From the NCBI GenBank assembly GCA_011374735.1, contig DRPD01000246.1, positions 1 to 11,059 of the forward strand: 11,059 nucleotides of DNA, read 5' to 3'. Of the stretch, positions 5,922-11,059 are shown one piece after another. The translations under genes were made by a program, and so were the position numbers. Every line of letters starts with the position of its first letter. Position 1 is the first letter of the stretch. The notes under the pieces are model-generated. The model had not been told where the DNA came from, did no database searches, and saw only the letters and a list, made by a program, of their open reading frames with translations. Origin of the DNA: Thermopetrobacter sp. Lineage in GTDB: Bacteria; Pseudomonadota; Alphaproteobacteria; Rhizobiales; Aestuariivirgaceae.

Positions 5922-7211
5922 ATGAAAAAGCATCTTACCCCGTTGATCGCGCTGTGCGGCCTGAGCCTGACCCCGGCCATCGCCCTGGCGGCGCAAGCCG
6001 GCGCCGTGCCGCAACTGGAAAAGGCCTACGCCATTCTCGACGCGGGTCAGGCGGTGAAGGCCGAGACGCTGCTCGACGCCGCCATCGAGAGCCGCAAGCT
6101 GGCGCCGGAGACGCTGGCCAGGGCGCTGCTCTACCGGGCGCTGGCGCGCCAGAAGGCGGGCAAGCTCGACGCCGCGATCAACGACTACACGGCGGCGCTG
6201 ATGGTCGATGCGCTCGATCCGCGCACCCGGGCGAAGGCGCTTTACAATCGTGGCCTCATCTGGCGCCAGCGCGGCCAGGCGGGGCAGGCCATGGAAGACT
6301 ACACGTCCGCCCTGTATCTCGATCCGCAATTGAGCGAGGCCTATTTCGCGCGCGCCGGGCTGTTGATGGCGGCCGGTCAGCGGGTGTTCGCCCTGGCCGA
6401 TTACGACAAGGCGCTGAAATACGACTTCGGCCAGCCGCATCTGGTGCATTACGCGCGGGCCCTGATCTTCATCAAGCGCGGCGAGCGTGGCGCGGCCAAG
6501 CAGGCCCTTTACGCGGCGCTCAAGGCGCGCCCGGACTACGCGCCGGCGCGGCGGCGGCTGGCGGCGCTGTTGAACGTCCGCAAGGGCGTGCGGCTGGCCG
6601 CCATGAACCGGCGGGCAACCCCGGGCGTGGTGCGCAAGGCGCCGCGCGCCGCGACGCTGAAGGTGGCCGCCGTGACCCTGCGCAAAACCCCGCAGGCGGC
6701 GCCGGTGGCACCGCCACAGCCCGCGGCGCCCACGCTGGCGCGGAAGAAGGAGCGGCCGCATGCCGTCCGTCCGGTTCATGTGGCGGCGGCGCAACCGGCG
6801 CGCGCGCGCGCCGAAGTGGCGCAAGCCCGGCAGCCGTTGAAGAAGCCCGGCAGGCCGGCGGCGGGCGTCGACGCACCGCAGATCACCCCGGTGTCCGCCC
6901 CGGCCACGCAAACCAATATCAAGGCCGCCGCGCCGGCCGGGAAAAAGCCGCAATGGACGGGCTGGGCGGTTCAGATCGCCTCGCAACGCTCCGAAGGCGC
7001 GGCGTGGAATCATTGGAAGAAGGTGCAACAGCGGGTGAAACGGGTGATCCGCAAGCCGCATGCCATCGTCGAGAAGGCCGAGATCGCCGGGCGCGGCACC
7101 TTCTATCGCCTGCGGCTGGTGGGCTATGCGGATCGCAAGAAGGCGCTCAAGGCGTGCCGCGGCCTGAAGCGGCGCGGCACCAGCTGCCTGGTCATCCGCG
7201 CCGGGGCGTGA
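5922..7211 (+). CDS. Exported TPR-SPOR protein
   Basis: A 429-residue envelope protein with a signal peptide (about 1-24, MKKHLTPLIALCGLSLTPAIALA). A block of TPR-type helical repeats follows at about 29-220. The clearest units are YRALARQKAGKLDAAINDYTAAL (71-93), YNRGLIWRQRGQAGQAMEDYTSAL (108-131) and YFARAGLLMAAGQRVFALADYDKAL (141-165). A long Ala/Pro/Lys/Arg-rich linker spans about 221-344. The C-terminal SPOR domain (about 346-427) starts GWAVQIASQRSEGAAW and ends with the typical CRGLKRRGTSCLVIRAG. SPOR domains bind denuded septal glycan, so recruitment to the division site is likely. The TPR part probably binds a protein partner in the periplasm. GGTGAGTGG just before the ATG at 5922 serves as ribosome site. 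A (GC)6 run at 6798-6809 lies in the linker. The gene converges on the LysR gene with a 13-bp gap. No specific named orthologue was recognised. Confidence 0.87.
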   Translation: MKKHLTPLIALCGLSLTPAIALAAQAGAVPQLEKAYAILDAGQAVKAETLLDAAIESRKLAPETLARALLYRALARQKAGKLDAAINDYTAALMVDALDPRTRAKALYNRGLIWRQRGQAGQAMEDYTSALYLDPQLSEAYFARAGLLMAAGQRVFALADYDKALKYDFGQPHLVHYARALIFIKRGERGAAKQALYAALKARPDYAPARRRLAALLNVRKGVRLAAMNRRATPGVVRKAPRAATLKVAAVTLRKTPQAAPVAPPQPAAPTLARKKERPHAVRPVHVAAAQPARARAEVAQARQPLKKPGRPAAGVDAPQITPVSAPATQTNIKAAAPAGKKPQWTGWAVQIASQRSEGAAWNHWKKVQQRVKRVIRKPHAIVEKAEIAGRGTFYRLRLVGYADRKKALKACRGLKRRGTSCLVIRAGA

Positions 7212-7217
7212 GCGGCG

Positions 7218-7236
7218 GCGCCGTTCATGACGGCGC
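7218..7236. terminator. Candidate bidirectional hairpin between convergent TPR-SPOR and LysR genes
   Basis: GCGCCGT (7218-7224) and ACGGCGC (7230-7236) form a perfect 7-bp stem with a TCATG loop. It lies between the two stop codons and covers the LysR stop. No T-tract follows on either strand, so intrinsic termination is only a possibility. Confidence 0.3.
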
Positions 7237-8154
7237 GGCGTGCCGGAGCGGGTCTTCCTCGCGCCTGAATTCGCCGGCCAGCCAGTCGCGCACCAGGGCC
7301 ACCGCCGGCCCGTCCCAGATCTCCGGCGGGGCGACGAAGTGGTAGGCGTATGAGGCGCTCAGGCGCACCGGAAACGGCGCCACCATCAGCCCCGCGGCGA
7401 GATCGCGCGCCACGAGGCGCGAACGCCCCAGCGCCACCGCCTGTCCATCGAGCACCGCCTGCAAGGCGGCGTTGTCATCCTCCAGATAGGGCCCCCGGGG
7501 CAGGTCGGCCACCGCCACCCCGGCGGCCGCGAACCAGGCCCGCCAGCCCTCGGCCAGATCGGAATGGATGAGCGGCGCGCGCAACAGATCGGCCGGCGTC
7601 CTCATATCGAGCCGCGCCGCCAGCGCCGGGGCCAGCACGGGAAAGACCGTCTCGCCGCCAAGGCGCTGGACGCGCAGCCCGGGCCAGCCGCCACGGCCAT
7701 AGCGGATCGCCGCATCCACCCCCTCGCTGGAGAAGTCCACGAGATGCCGAGCGGCGGTGATGCGCAAGTCCACTTCCGGATGGCGGGCGGCGAAGGCGCC
7801 CAGCCGCGGGGCCAGCCAGCGAGCGGCGACCGAAGGCAGCATGGACAGCGTCACCGTGGGCAGGGCGGGCCGGGCGCGCGCCTCGTCCACCGCCGCGCCG
7901 ATCTCGCGCAACAGCGGGGAGAGGCGGGCGCCGAGCCGCGCACCGGCCGCGCTGAGGCGCACCCGCGGCCCCGCGCGGTGAAAGAGCGGCCGGCCCAGCC
8001 AGCCTTCCAGCGCCGCCACCTGCCGGCTGACGGCGCTTTGCGTGAGGCCCAGTTCGCCGGCCGCGCGGGTGAAGCTCCGATGCCGTGCCGCGGCCTCGAA
8101 CACCTGCAACGCGCGCCACGGCGGCAGGCGGATCCCATCATGCGTTTTCCTCAT
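7225..8154 (-). CDS. LysR-family transcriptional regulator (GcvA-like)
   Basis: A 309-residue DNA-binding regulator of standard LysR length. The N-terminal winged helix-turn-helix covers about 11-70, with the characteristic ALQVFEAAARHRSFTRAA (15-32) and LTQSAVSRQVAALEGWLGRPLFHR (37-60). The effector domain starts near 98. It has the GcvA-subgroup look, with TLSMLPSVAARWLAPRLGAFAARHP (about 101-125), GVDAAIRYGRGGWPGL (about 144-159) and a late PPEIWDGPAVALVRDWL segment. The inducer is unknown. The gene is divergent from the GntP-like permease/acetyltransferase pair across 62 bp, the usual arrangement of a LysR regulator and its target, so control of that pair and of itself is inferred. The start at 8154 is the only Met that includes the whole helix-turn-helix. 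The ribosome site is weak. Confidence 0.94.
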   Translation of the reverse strand: MRKTHDGIRLPPWRALQVFEAAARHRSFTRAAGELGLTQSAVSRQVAALEGWLGRPLFHRAGPRVRLSAAGARLGARLSPLLREIGAAVDEARARPALPTVTLSMLPSVAARWLAPRLGAFAARHPEVDLRITAARHLVDFSSEGVDAAIRYGRGGWPGLRVQRLGGETVFPVLAPALAARLDMRTPADLLRAPLIHSDLAEGWRAWFAAAGVAVADLPRGPYLEDDNAALQAVLDGQAVALGRSRLVARDLAAGLMVAPFPVRLSASYAYHFVAPPEIWDGPAVALVRDWLAGEFRREEDPLRHAAPS

Positions 8155-8216
8155 GCCAAGCGTTCCGATTAATCGTTTTTTTCAACGCCTTTTTTTCTTT
8201 ATCAAGAACAGAGTGC
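8155..8216. promoter_or_regulatory. AT-rich LysR/permease divergent control region with palindrome
   Basis: This 62-bp gap is far richer in A+T than its surroundings, with T-runs at 8176-8181 and 8190-8196. It holds a perfect 10-bp palindrome, CGATTAATCG (8166-8175), 11 bp from the LysR start codon. Overlapping divergent promoters and a regulator operator are expected here. I cannot assign hexamers with confidence. Confidence 0.35.
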
Positions 8217-9380
8217 ATGATCCAGAACAGGCCGCCCATGCCCGCTCACGTCTCGCGCCATTCCTTGCCGCTGGCCATCTGGATGCTGCTCGCGGCGGTG
8301 CTGTTGGCGCTGGCCCGGGGGCCGGGGGCGCTCGAGGCGGTCGCCGCCTTCAATGACGGTTTCGGGCGCAACCTGGGAGCGTTCGCGCTGATCCTGTTGC
8401 CATCCTTCACCCTCAGCGAGGCGCTGGCCCGGTTGCGGCCGCTCTTGCCGGGGCGTCTGGCCACGGGCGCGGCGCCGCCGCTGGGCGCGGCGATGGTCTG
8501 TCCGGACACCGCCTATGCGACGCTCGCCCCCATCGCCGGGCGGCGGCGGCTGGAGGTGGCCCTGGGCGCCTTCGCCGGCTTCAAGCTGCTCTATCCGGCC
8601 GGGCCGCTGATCGTGGCGACGGGGCTGGGGGTGACGCCTTCGGGCCGCATGCTGTTGCTGGGGGCGACGATCTTCGTGCCGGTCTGGCTGGCCGGCCTGG
8701 GCTGGGCACGGCTGGCCGCGGGGGGCGCGGCGGCGGCGCGGCAGGGTGACGCCAAGGGGCCTTTGCGCGCCCATGCGCCATTGGCCTTGCTCTTCATGCT
8801 GATTGCCGCGGGCTTCACGCCGCTGACCGGTTCGAGCGGCCGTCTGGGATTTTTGACCACCCCGGCCGGGGCGCTGCTGGTCAGTGCGGCGCTGGCGCTG
8901 GCGTTGCTGCCGCCGGATGCGCGCCGCCCGGCCCTGGAGGCCGCCATGCGGCGCAGCGCCGGAATCCTGTTGCTGATCGGTATCGCCACCGCTCTCGGCG
9001 GCCTTCTCGGCCGGGCGCTGCCGGTGGCGGCGCTGAGCGGCGCCGCCAGCGGCCCCGCGGCCGTGATCGCGCTGTTCACGCTAAGCGCCGCCTTCAAGAT
9101 GGCGCAGGGGTCGTCCATGGCCACATTCGCCGCGGTCAGCCCCGTGGTGGCGCCGCTGGCGGCGGCTTCGGGGCTGTCGGCGCCGCTGGTGGTGATGGCG
9201 ATCTGCGCCGGCTCGCTGGCCACCATCCTGCCCAATGACAGTTTCTTCTGGCTGGTGCGCGAGGATGCGCTGGCGGGCGCCAGTGAACGCCGGGCCACGA
9301 TGCTGTTGGCGCTGGGCGGCTTGTTGCAGGCGCTGGTGGCGCTGGCCGGGGTGCTGTTGGCGCTGGAGATGGGGCTGTGA
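8217..9380 (+). CDS. GntP-family permease (short, divergent member)
   Basis: Polytopic inner-membrane transporter of 387 residues with about ten to twelve hydrophobic segments. It resembles the GntP (gluconate/organic acid:H+ symporter) family in several places: NDGFGRNLGAFALILLPSFTLSEAL (about 46-70), resembling the GxGxTLG... first half; AFKMAQGSSMATFAAVSPVVAPL (about 292-314), corresponding to the RxAQGSATVA region; and CAGSLATILPNDSFFWLVRED (about 330-350), corresponding to the HVNDSGFWLV signature. It is shorter than typical members of about 440 residues. The substrate is unknown; family members carry gluconate, other sugar acids or D-serine. The start is uncertain: ATG 8217 or ATG 8238 (380 residues, preceded by CAGG). 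Upstream sequence in frame is antisense to LysR. Its stop overlaps the start of the acetyltransferase gene, so both are one translation-coupled unit. Confidence 0.8.
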   Translation: MIQNRPPMPAHVSRHSLPLAIWMLLAAVLLALARGPGALEAVAAFNDGFGRNLGAFALILLPSFTLSEALARLRPLLPGRLATGAAPPLGAAMVCPDTAYATLAPIAGRRRLEVALGAFAGFKLLYPAGPLIVATGLGVTPSGRMLLLGATIFVPVWLAGLGWARLAAGGAAAARQGDAKGPLRAHAPLALLFMLIAAGFTPLTGSSGRLGFLTTPAGALLVSAALALALLPPDARRPALEAAMRRSAGILLLIGIATALGGLLGRALPVAALSGAASGPAAVIALFTLSAAFKMAQGSSMATFAAVSPVVAPLAAASGLSAPLVVMAICAGSLATILPNDSFFWLVREDALAGASERRATMLLALGGLLQALVALAGVLLALEMGL

Positions 9381-9904
9381 ACCTGTCAGACGTGCACATT
9401 CGCGCCGGTGGCGTGGAGGACGCCGCGGCCATCGCCGACATCTACGGCCATTACGTGCTGCATGGCCCGGCGCCGTTCGAGGAAGTGCCGCCGTCGGCGG
9501 CGGAGATGCGGGGCCGGCTGATGGCGTTGCGCGCCCGCGACATGCCGGTGCTGGTGGCGGAGTCGGGCGGTCGTATCGTGGGATACGCCCTGGCCGGCCC
9601 TTACCGGCACCGCGCCGCCTATCGGCATACGGTGGAGAACAGCGTCTATGTGGCGCCCGGCCATGCGGGGCGGGGCATCGGCGGCGCCCTGCTGGCGCGG
9701 CTCGTCGCGGCCTGCCGGGCCCGCGGCTGTCGTCAGATCGTGGCCATCATCGGCGGCGGCGACAACCGCGCCTCCATCGCGCTTCACCGGCGGGCCGGTT
9801 TTCGCCATGTGGGGGTGTTGCGGGGGGTCGGCGTGAAGTTCGGGCGCGAGCTGGACACGGTGCTGATGCAGCTGGATCTGACCACGGGCGCTTCGGAAAG
9901 CTGA
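9377..9904 (+). CDS. PAT-type GNAT N-acetyltransferase
   Basis: A 175-residue acetyl-CoA-dependent N-acetyltransferase of the group that includes phosphinothricin acetyltransferase and the methionine sulfoximine/sulfone acetyltransferases. Visible features are the N-terminal VHIRAGGVEDAAAIADIYGHYV (6-27), HTVENSVYVAP (84-94) with the Glu87 expected to act in catalysis, the acetyl-CoA pyrophosphate loop GHAGRGIGGALL (95-106), and IIGGGDNRASIALHRRAGF (124-142). The tail GVGVKFGRELDTVLMQ (150-165) is very characteristic of this group. The start is GTG 9377, overlapping the permease stop as GTGA, with GGAG 8 nt upstream. This is a clear case of translational coupling. The substrate is not known. 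Amino-acid-like amines are the family norm, and detoxification or scavenging is inferred from the linked permease. Confidence 0.92.
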   Translation: MNLSDVHIRAGGVEDAAAIADIYGHYVLHGPAPFEEVPPSAAEMRGRLMALRARDMPVLVAESGGRIVGYALAGPYRHRAAYRHTVENSVYVAPGHAGRGIGGALLARLVAACRARGCRQIVAIIGGGDNRASIALHRRAGFRHVGVLRGVGVKFGRELDTVLMQLDLTTGASES

Positions 9905-9916
9905 ACGCGGGGTGGT

Positions 9917-9939
9917 GTTTGCGGAAGTCGAATCCAACG
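9917..9939 (-). repeat. Isolated 23-bp head of the tRNA-trailing repeat
   Basis: The complement of this segment is identical to 4049-4071, the first 23 bases of copy A. It lies 12 bases after the acetyltransferase stop, and the repeat body does not follow it. Eleven of its bases (CTTCCGCAAAC on the minus strand) recur at the other edge of copy B, so copy B is bounded by short direct repeats. Confidence 0.8.
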
Positions 9940-9954
9940 ACGGTTGGCGTTCCT

Positions 9955-10108
9955 GGCCCGGCCCCCACCCGGCACTGACGCTCCGCCCCCCTGCCAAGGA
10001 GAAATGACTTGAGGGCCGCGCAGGCGGGGCCTTTCTTGCGGAGTCCCCATACGAAGGTGGGGACTGGAAGACCGTTGTCCTCTCCCACGGATCAACAGTT
10101 TGCGGAAG
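9955..10108 (-). repeat. Dispersed tRNA-trailing repeat, copy B
   Basis: Read on the minus strand, this follows tRNA-Leu after 20 bases in the same relative orientation as copy A after tRNA-Pro. Shared ordered blocks with copy A include CTTCCGCAAACT, CGGTCTTCCAGT, CCTTCGT, CCCTCAAGTC and GCCGGGTGGGGG. Its hairpin AGTCCCCA (10042-10049)/TGGGGACT (10058-10065) is perfect. In copy A the equivalent arms TCTCC/GGGGA still pair through a G-U, which hints at conserved structure. Confidence 0.85.
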
Positions 10109-10128
10109 GAAAGGCCGGCGAACGCCGG
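10109..10128 (-). terminator. Candidate terminator of tRNA-Leu
   Basis: Directly after the encoded CCA, the minus strand reads CCGGCG-TT-CGCCGG (10128 to 10115), a perfect 6-bp stem, followed by the pyrimidine-rich CCTTTCCTTCC. The position and shape fit a short intrinsic terminator or a processing hairpin of the tRNA precursor. Confidence 0.4.
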
Positions 10129-10216
10129 TGGTGCGGCCGAGAAGACTCGAACTTCCACGGGGTATTGCCCCACAGCGACCTCAACGCTGCGCGTCTACCA
10201 ATTCCGCCACGGCCGC
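10129..10216 (-). tRNA. tRNA-Leu (anticodon GAG), CCA encoded
   Basis: A complete 88-nt class II tRNA. The acceptor stem GCGGCCG pairs with CGGCCGC, followed by discriminator A and encoded CCA. The D loop carries AATTGGTAGAC. The anticodon stem CAGCG/CGCTG holds loop TTGAGGT, with anticodon GAG (complement of 10180-10182). The long variable arm is TGGGGCAATACCCCG. The T loop is TTCGAGT. It should read CUC and CUU codons. The variable arm and sequence are typical of bacterial tRNA-Leu. It is divergent from lipB, with the promoter regions superimposed. Confidence 0.98.
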
Positions 10217-10234
10217 ACGATCATTGGTGATATG

Positions 10235-10263
10235 TTGACCCGTAAAGGGTGGTTGTCTTTATC
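10235..10263 (+). promoter_or_regulatory. Candidate promoter of lipB
   Basis: TTGACC (10235-10240) and TTTATC (10258-10263) are 17 bp apart. The -35 matches the consensus at five of six positions and the -10 is fair. Initiation near 10270 would give a leader of about 33 nt before the lipB ATG. Confidence 0.45.
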
Positions 10264-10284
10264 AGGCGGGCGGCGGGTTTTCAA
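10256..10284 (-). promoter_or_regulatory. Candidate promoter of tRNA-Leu
   Basis: On the minus strand, TTGAAA (complement of 10279-10284) and TAAAGA (complement of 10256-10261) are 17 bp apart. Initiation near 10249 gives a short 5' leader before the tRNA. The -10 overlaps the opposing lipB -10 by four bases. Confidence 0.45.
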
Positions 10285-10302
10285 GTTTGGAGATGGCGGG
10301 AC

Positions 10303-10998
10303 ATGGCGCTGACGCGGCGGGAGCTTGCAGACGATCTGGACAGGCTGAGAAGCGCCCAGGCGGTGCGCTGGGAAGTGGCGCCCGGATTGGTGGATTACGA
10401 GGCGGCCCGGCGGCGGATGGGCGAGGAGGCGGCGGCCATCGCGGCGGGGCGGGCGGCGGAGCTGGTGTGGCTGCTGGAGCATCCGCCGCTTTATACGGCG
10501 GGGCGCAGCGCGCGGCCGGAGGAGCTGTTGAACCCTCACGGGCTGCCGGTGCATGAGACGGGGCGGGGCGGGCGCTACACCTATCACGGGCCGGGCCAGC
10601 GGGTGGCTTACGTGATGCTGGATTTGCGCCGCCGCGGGCGCGACGTGCGGGCCTTCGTGACGGGGCTGGAGCAGTGGGTGATCGAGGCGCTGGCGGGGCT
10701 GGGGGTGGCGGCGCGGCGCGATGAGGCGAACGTCGGCATCTGGGTGGACGATGCGGCCCGTGGCGCGGCGAAGATCGCGGCCATCGGGGTGCGGGTGTCA
10801 AAGTGGGTGAGCCGCCACGGGGTGGCGATCAACGTGTCGCCCGAGCTGGCGCAATACGCCGGCATCGTGCCGTGCGGCATCGCCGATGGCGCGGTGACCT
10901 CGCTGGCGGCGCTGGGGGTGGCGGCGGACATGGCGGCGCTGGACGCGGCGCTGCGGGCCAGCTTCGAGCGGCTGTTTTCTCCGTTGATGGAAACATGA
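10303..10998 (+). CDS. lipB: Lipoyl(octanoyl) transferase
   Basis: Cytoplasmic enzyme that moves octanoyl groups from acyl carrier protein to lipoyl domains of 2-oxoacid dehydrogenases and the glycine cleavage H protein, the first step of lipoate assembly (LipA follows). The 231-residue protein carries LVWLLEHPPLYTAGRSA (about 54-70), the signature GRGGRYTYHGPGQ (about 87-99), DEANVGIWV (about 140-148) before the catalytic Lys157 in KIAAIGVRVSKW, and GVAINVSPEL followed by the nucleophile Cys191 in VPCGI. All key residues are present. The ATG at 10303 is preceded by GGAG at 10289-10292. A longer frame from GTG 10249 would run through the promoter and lacks family similarity, so it was rejected. 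The gene starts 87 bp from the divergent tRNA-Leu gene. Confidence 0.97.
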   Translation: MALTRRELADDLDRLRSAQAVRWEVAPGLVDYEAARRRMGEEAAAIAAGRAAELVWLLEHPPLYTAGRSARPEELLNPHGLPVHETGRGGRYTYHGPGQRVAYVMLDLRRRGRDVRAFVTGLEQWVIEALAGLGVAARRDEANVGIWVDDAARGAAKIAAIGVRVSKWVSRHGVAINVSPELAQYAGIVPCGIADGAVTSLAALGVAADMAALDAALRASFERLFSPLMET

Positions 10999-11059
10999 AC
11001 GGCCGATGAATGGCCCCCTCAGGTGGCGTTCACGCTGGCGGAGGCATGATCGGGTCATG

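Noticed and set aside
6798..6809. (GC)6 alternating run
   Set aside because: It lies in the low-complexity linker of the TPR-SPOR gene and is an ordinary result of Ala/Arg codons at high GC. No reason to infer phase variation.
5904..7061. Minus-strand open frame of 385 codons opposite the TPR-SPOR gene
   Set aside because: Arg/His/Leu-rich shadow. The plus strand encodes a clear signal peptide, TPR repeats and SPOR domain.
8085..8216. 5' extension of the permease frame into the LysR gene
   Set aside because: The extension is antisense to the regulator's helix-turn-helix coding sequence and crosses the AT-rich promoter gap.
10249..10302. GTG start giving an 18-residue longer LipB
   Set aside because: It would begin inside the predicted promoter, lacks a ribosome site and lies outside LipB family similarity. 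GGAG precedes the ATG at 10303.
10999..11059. Terminal 61 bp after lipB
   Set aside because: No gene, convincing terminator or promoter could be seen. A short GGCC-N7-GGCC repeat is too weak to call.

Overview
This is a GC-rich window with strong GC bias at third codon positions. It looks like chromosomal DNA of an alphaproteobacterium, possibly Rhodospirillales-like. The support is gene content and style: a pcm gene followed by a LysM/M23 lipoprotein, a TPR-SPOR protein, a GcvA-type LysR regulator, lipB beside a tRNA-Leu(GAG) gene, and GANTC and TTAACC motifs in promoters. The taxonomic call is inference. No phage, plasmid, insertion-sequence or CRISPR signature was seen.

Layout, left to right. 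Bases 1-687 hold an exported basic protein of unknown function with a duplicated Cys-X46-Cys module. It meets a Na+/Ca2+-type (CaCA) exchanger on the minus strand, and the two genes overlap by 8 bp at their 3' ends. Divergent from the exchanger are pcm (L-isoaspartyl methyltransferase) and then a LysM-LysM-M23 lipoprotein whose M23 active site is degenerate, as in NlpD/EnvC-type amidase activators. A hairpin terminator candidate and tRNA-Pro(GGG) follow. About 410 bp of gene-free mosaic repeats come next, then a minus-strand O-antigen ligase-family membrane protein. Divergent from that is an exported TPR-SPOR protein. It converges on a minus-strand LysR regulator, which is divergent from a translationally coupled pair: a GntP-type permease and a PAT-type GNAT acetyltransferase. 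The window ends with a second copy of the repeat, tRNA-Leu(GAG) on the minus strand, and lipB on the plus strand.

Functionally, the left and middle parts are dominated by envelope biology: the M23/LysM lipoprotein, the SPOR protein, the glycan ligase/polymerase and the exported Cys-repeat protein. The LysR/GntP/GNAT group looks like a small transport-plus-acetylation module, possibly for an amino-acid-like or organic-acid compound. pcm and lipB are housekeeping genes.

The most unusual signal is non-coding. One structured repeat of about 170 bp lies just downstream of both tRNA genes, in the same orientation relative to each, with extra fragments nearby. Other observations are the degenerate M23 site, the exact C-X46-C duplication, two GANTC sites upstream of the M23 gene, a long hairpin carrying a CtrA-like half-site between the ligase and SPOR genes, and superimposed opposing promoters for tRNA-Leu and lipB. 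No complete, clearly new multi-gene system is evident.
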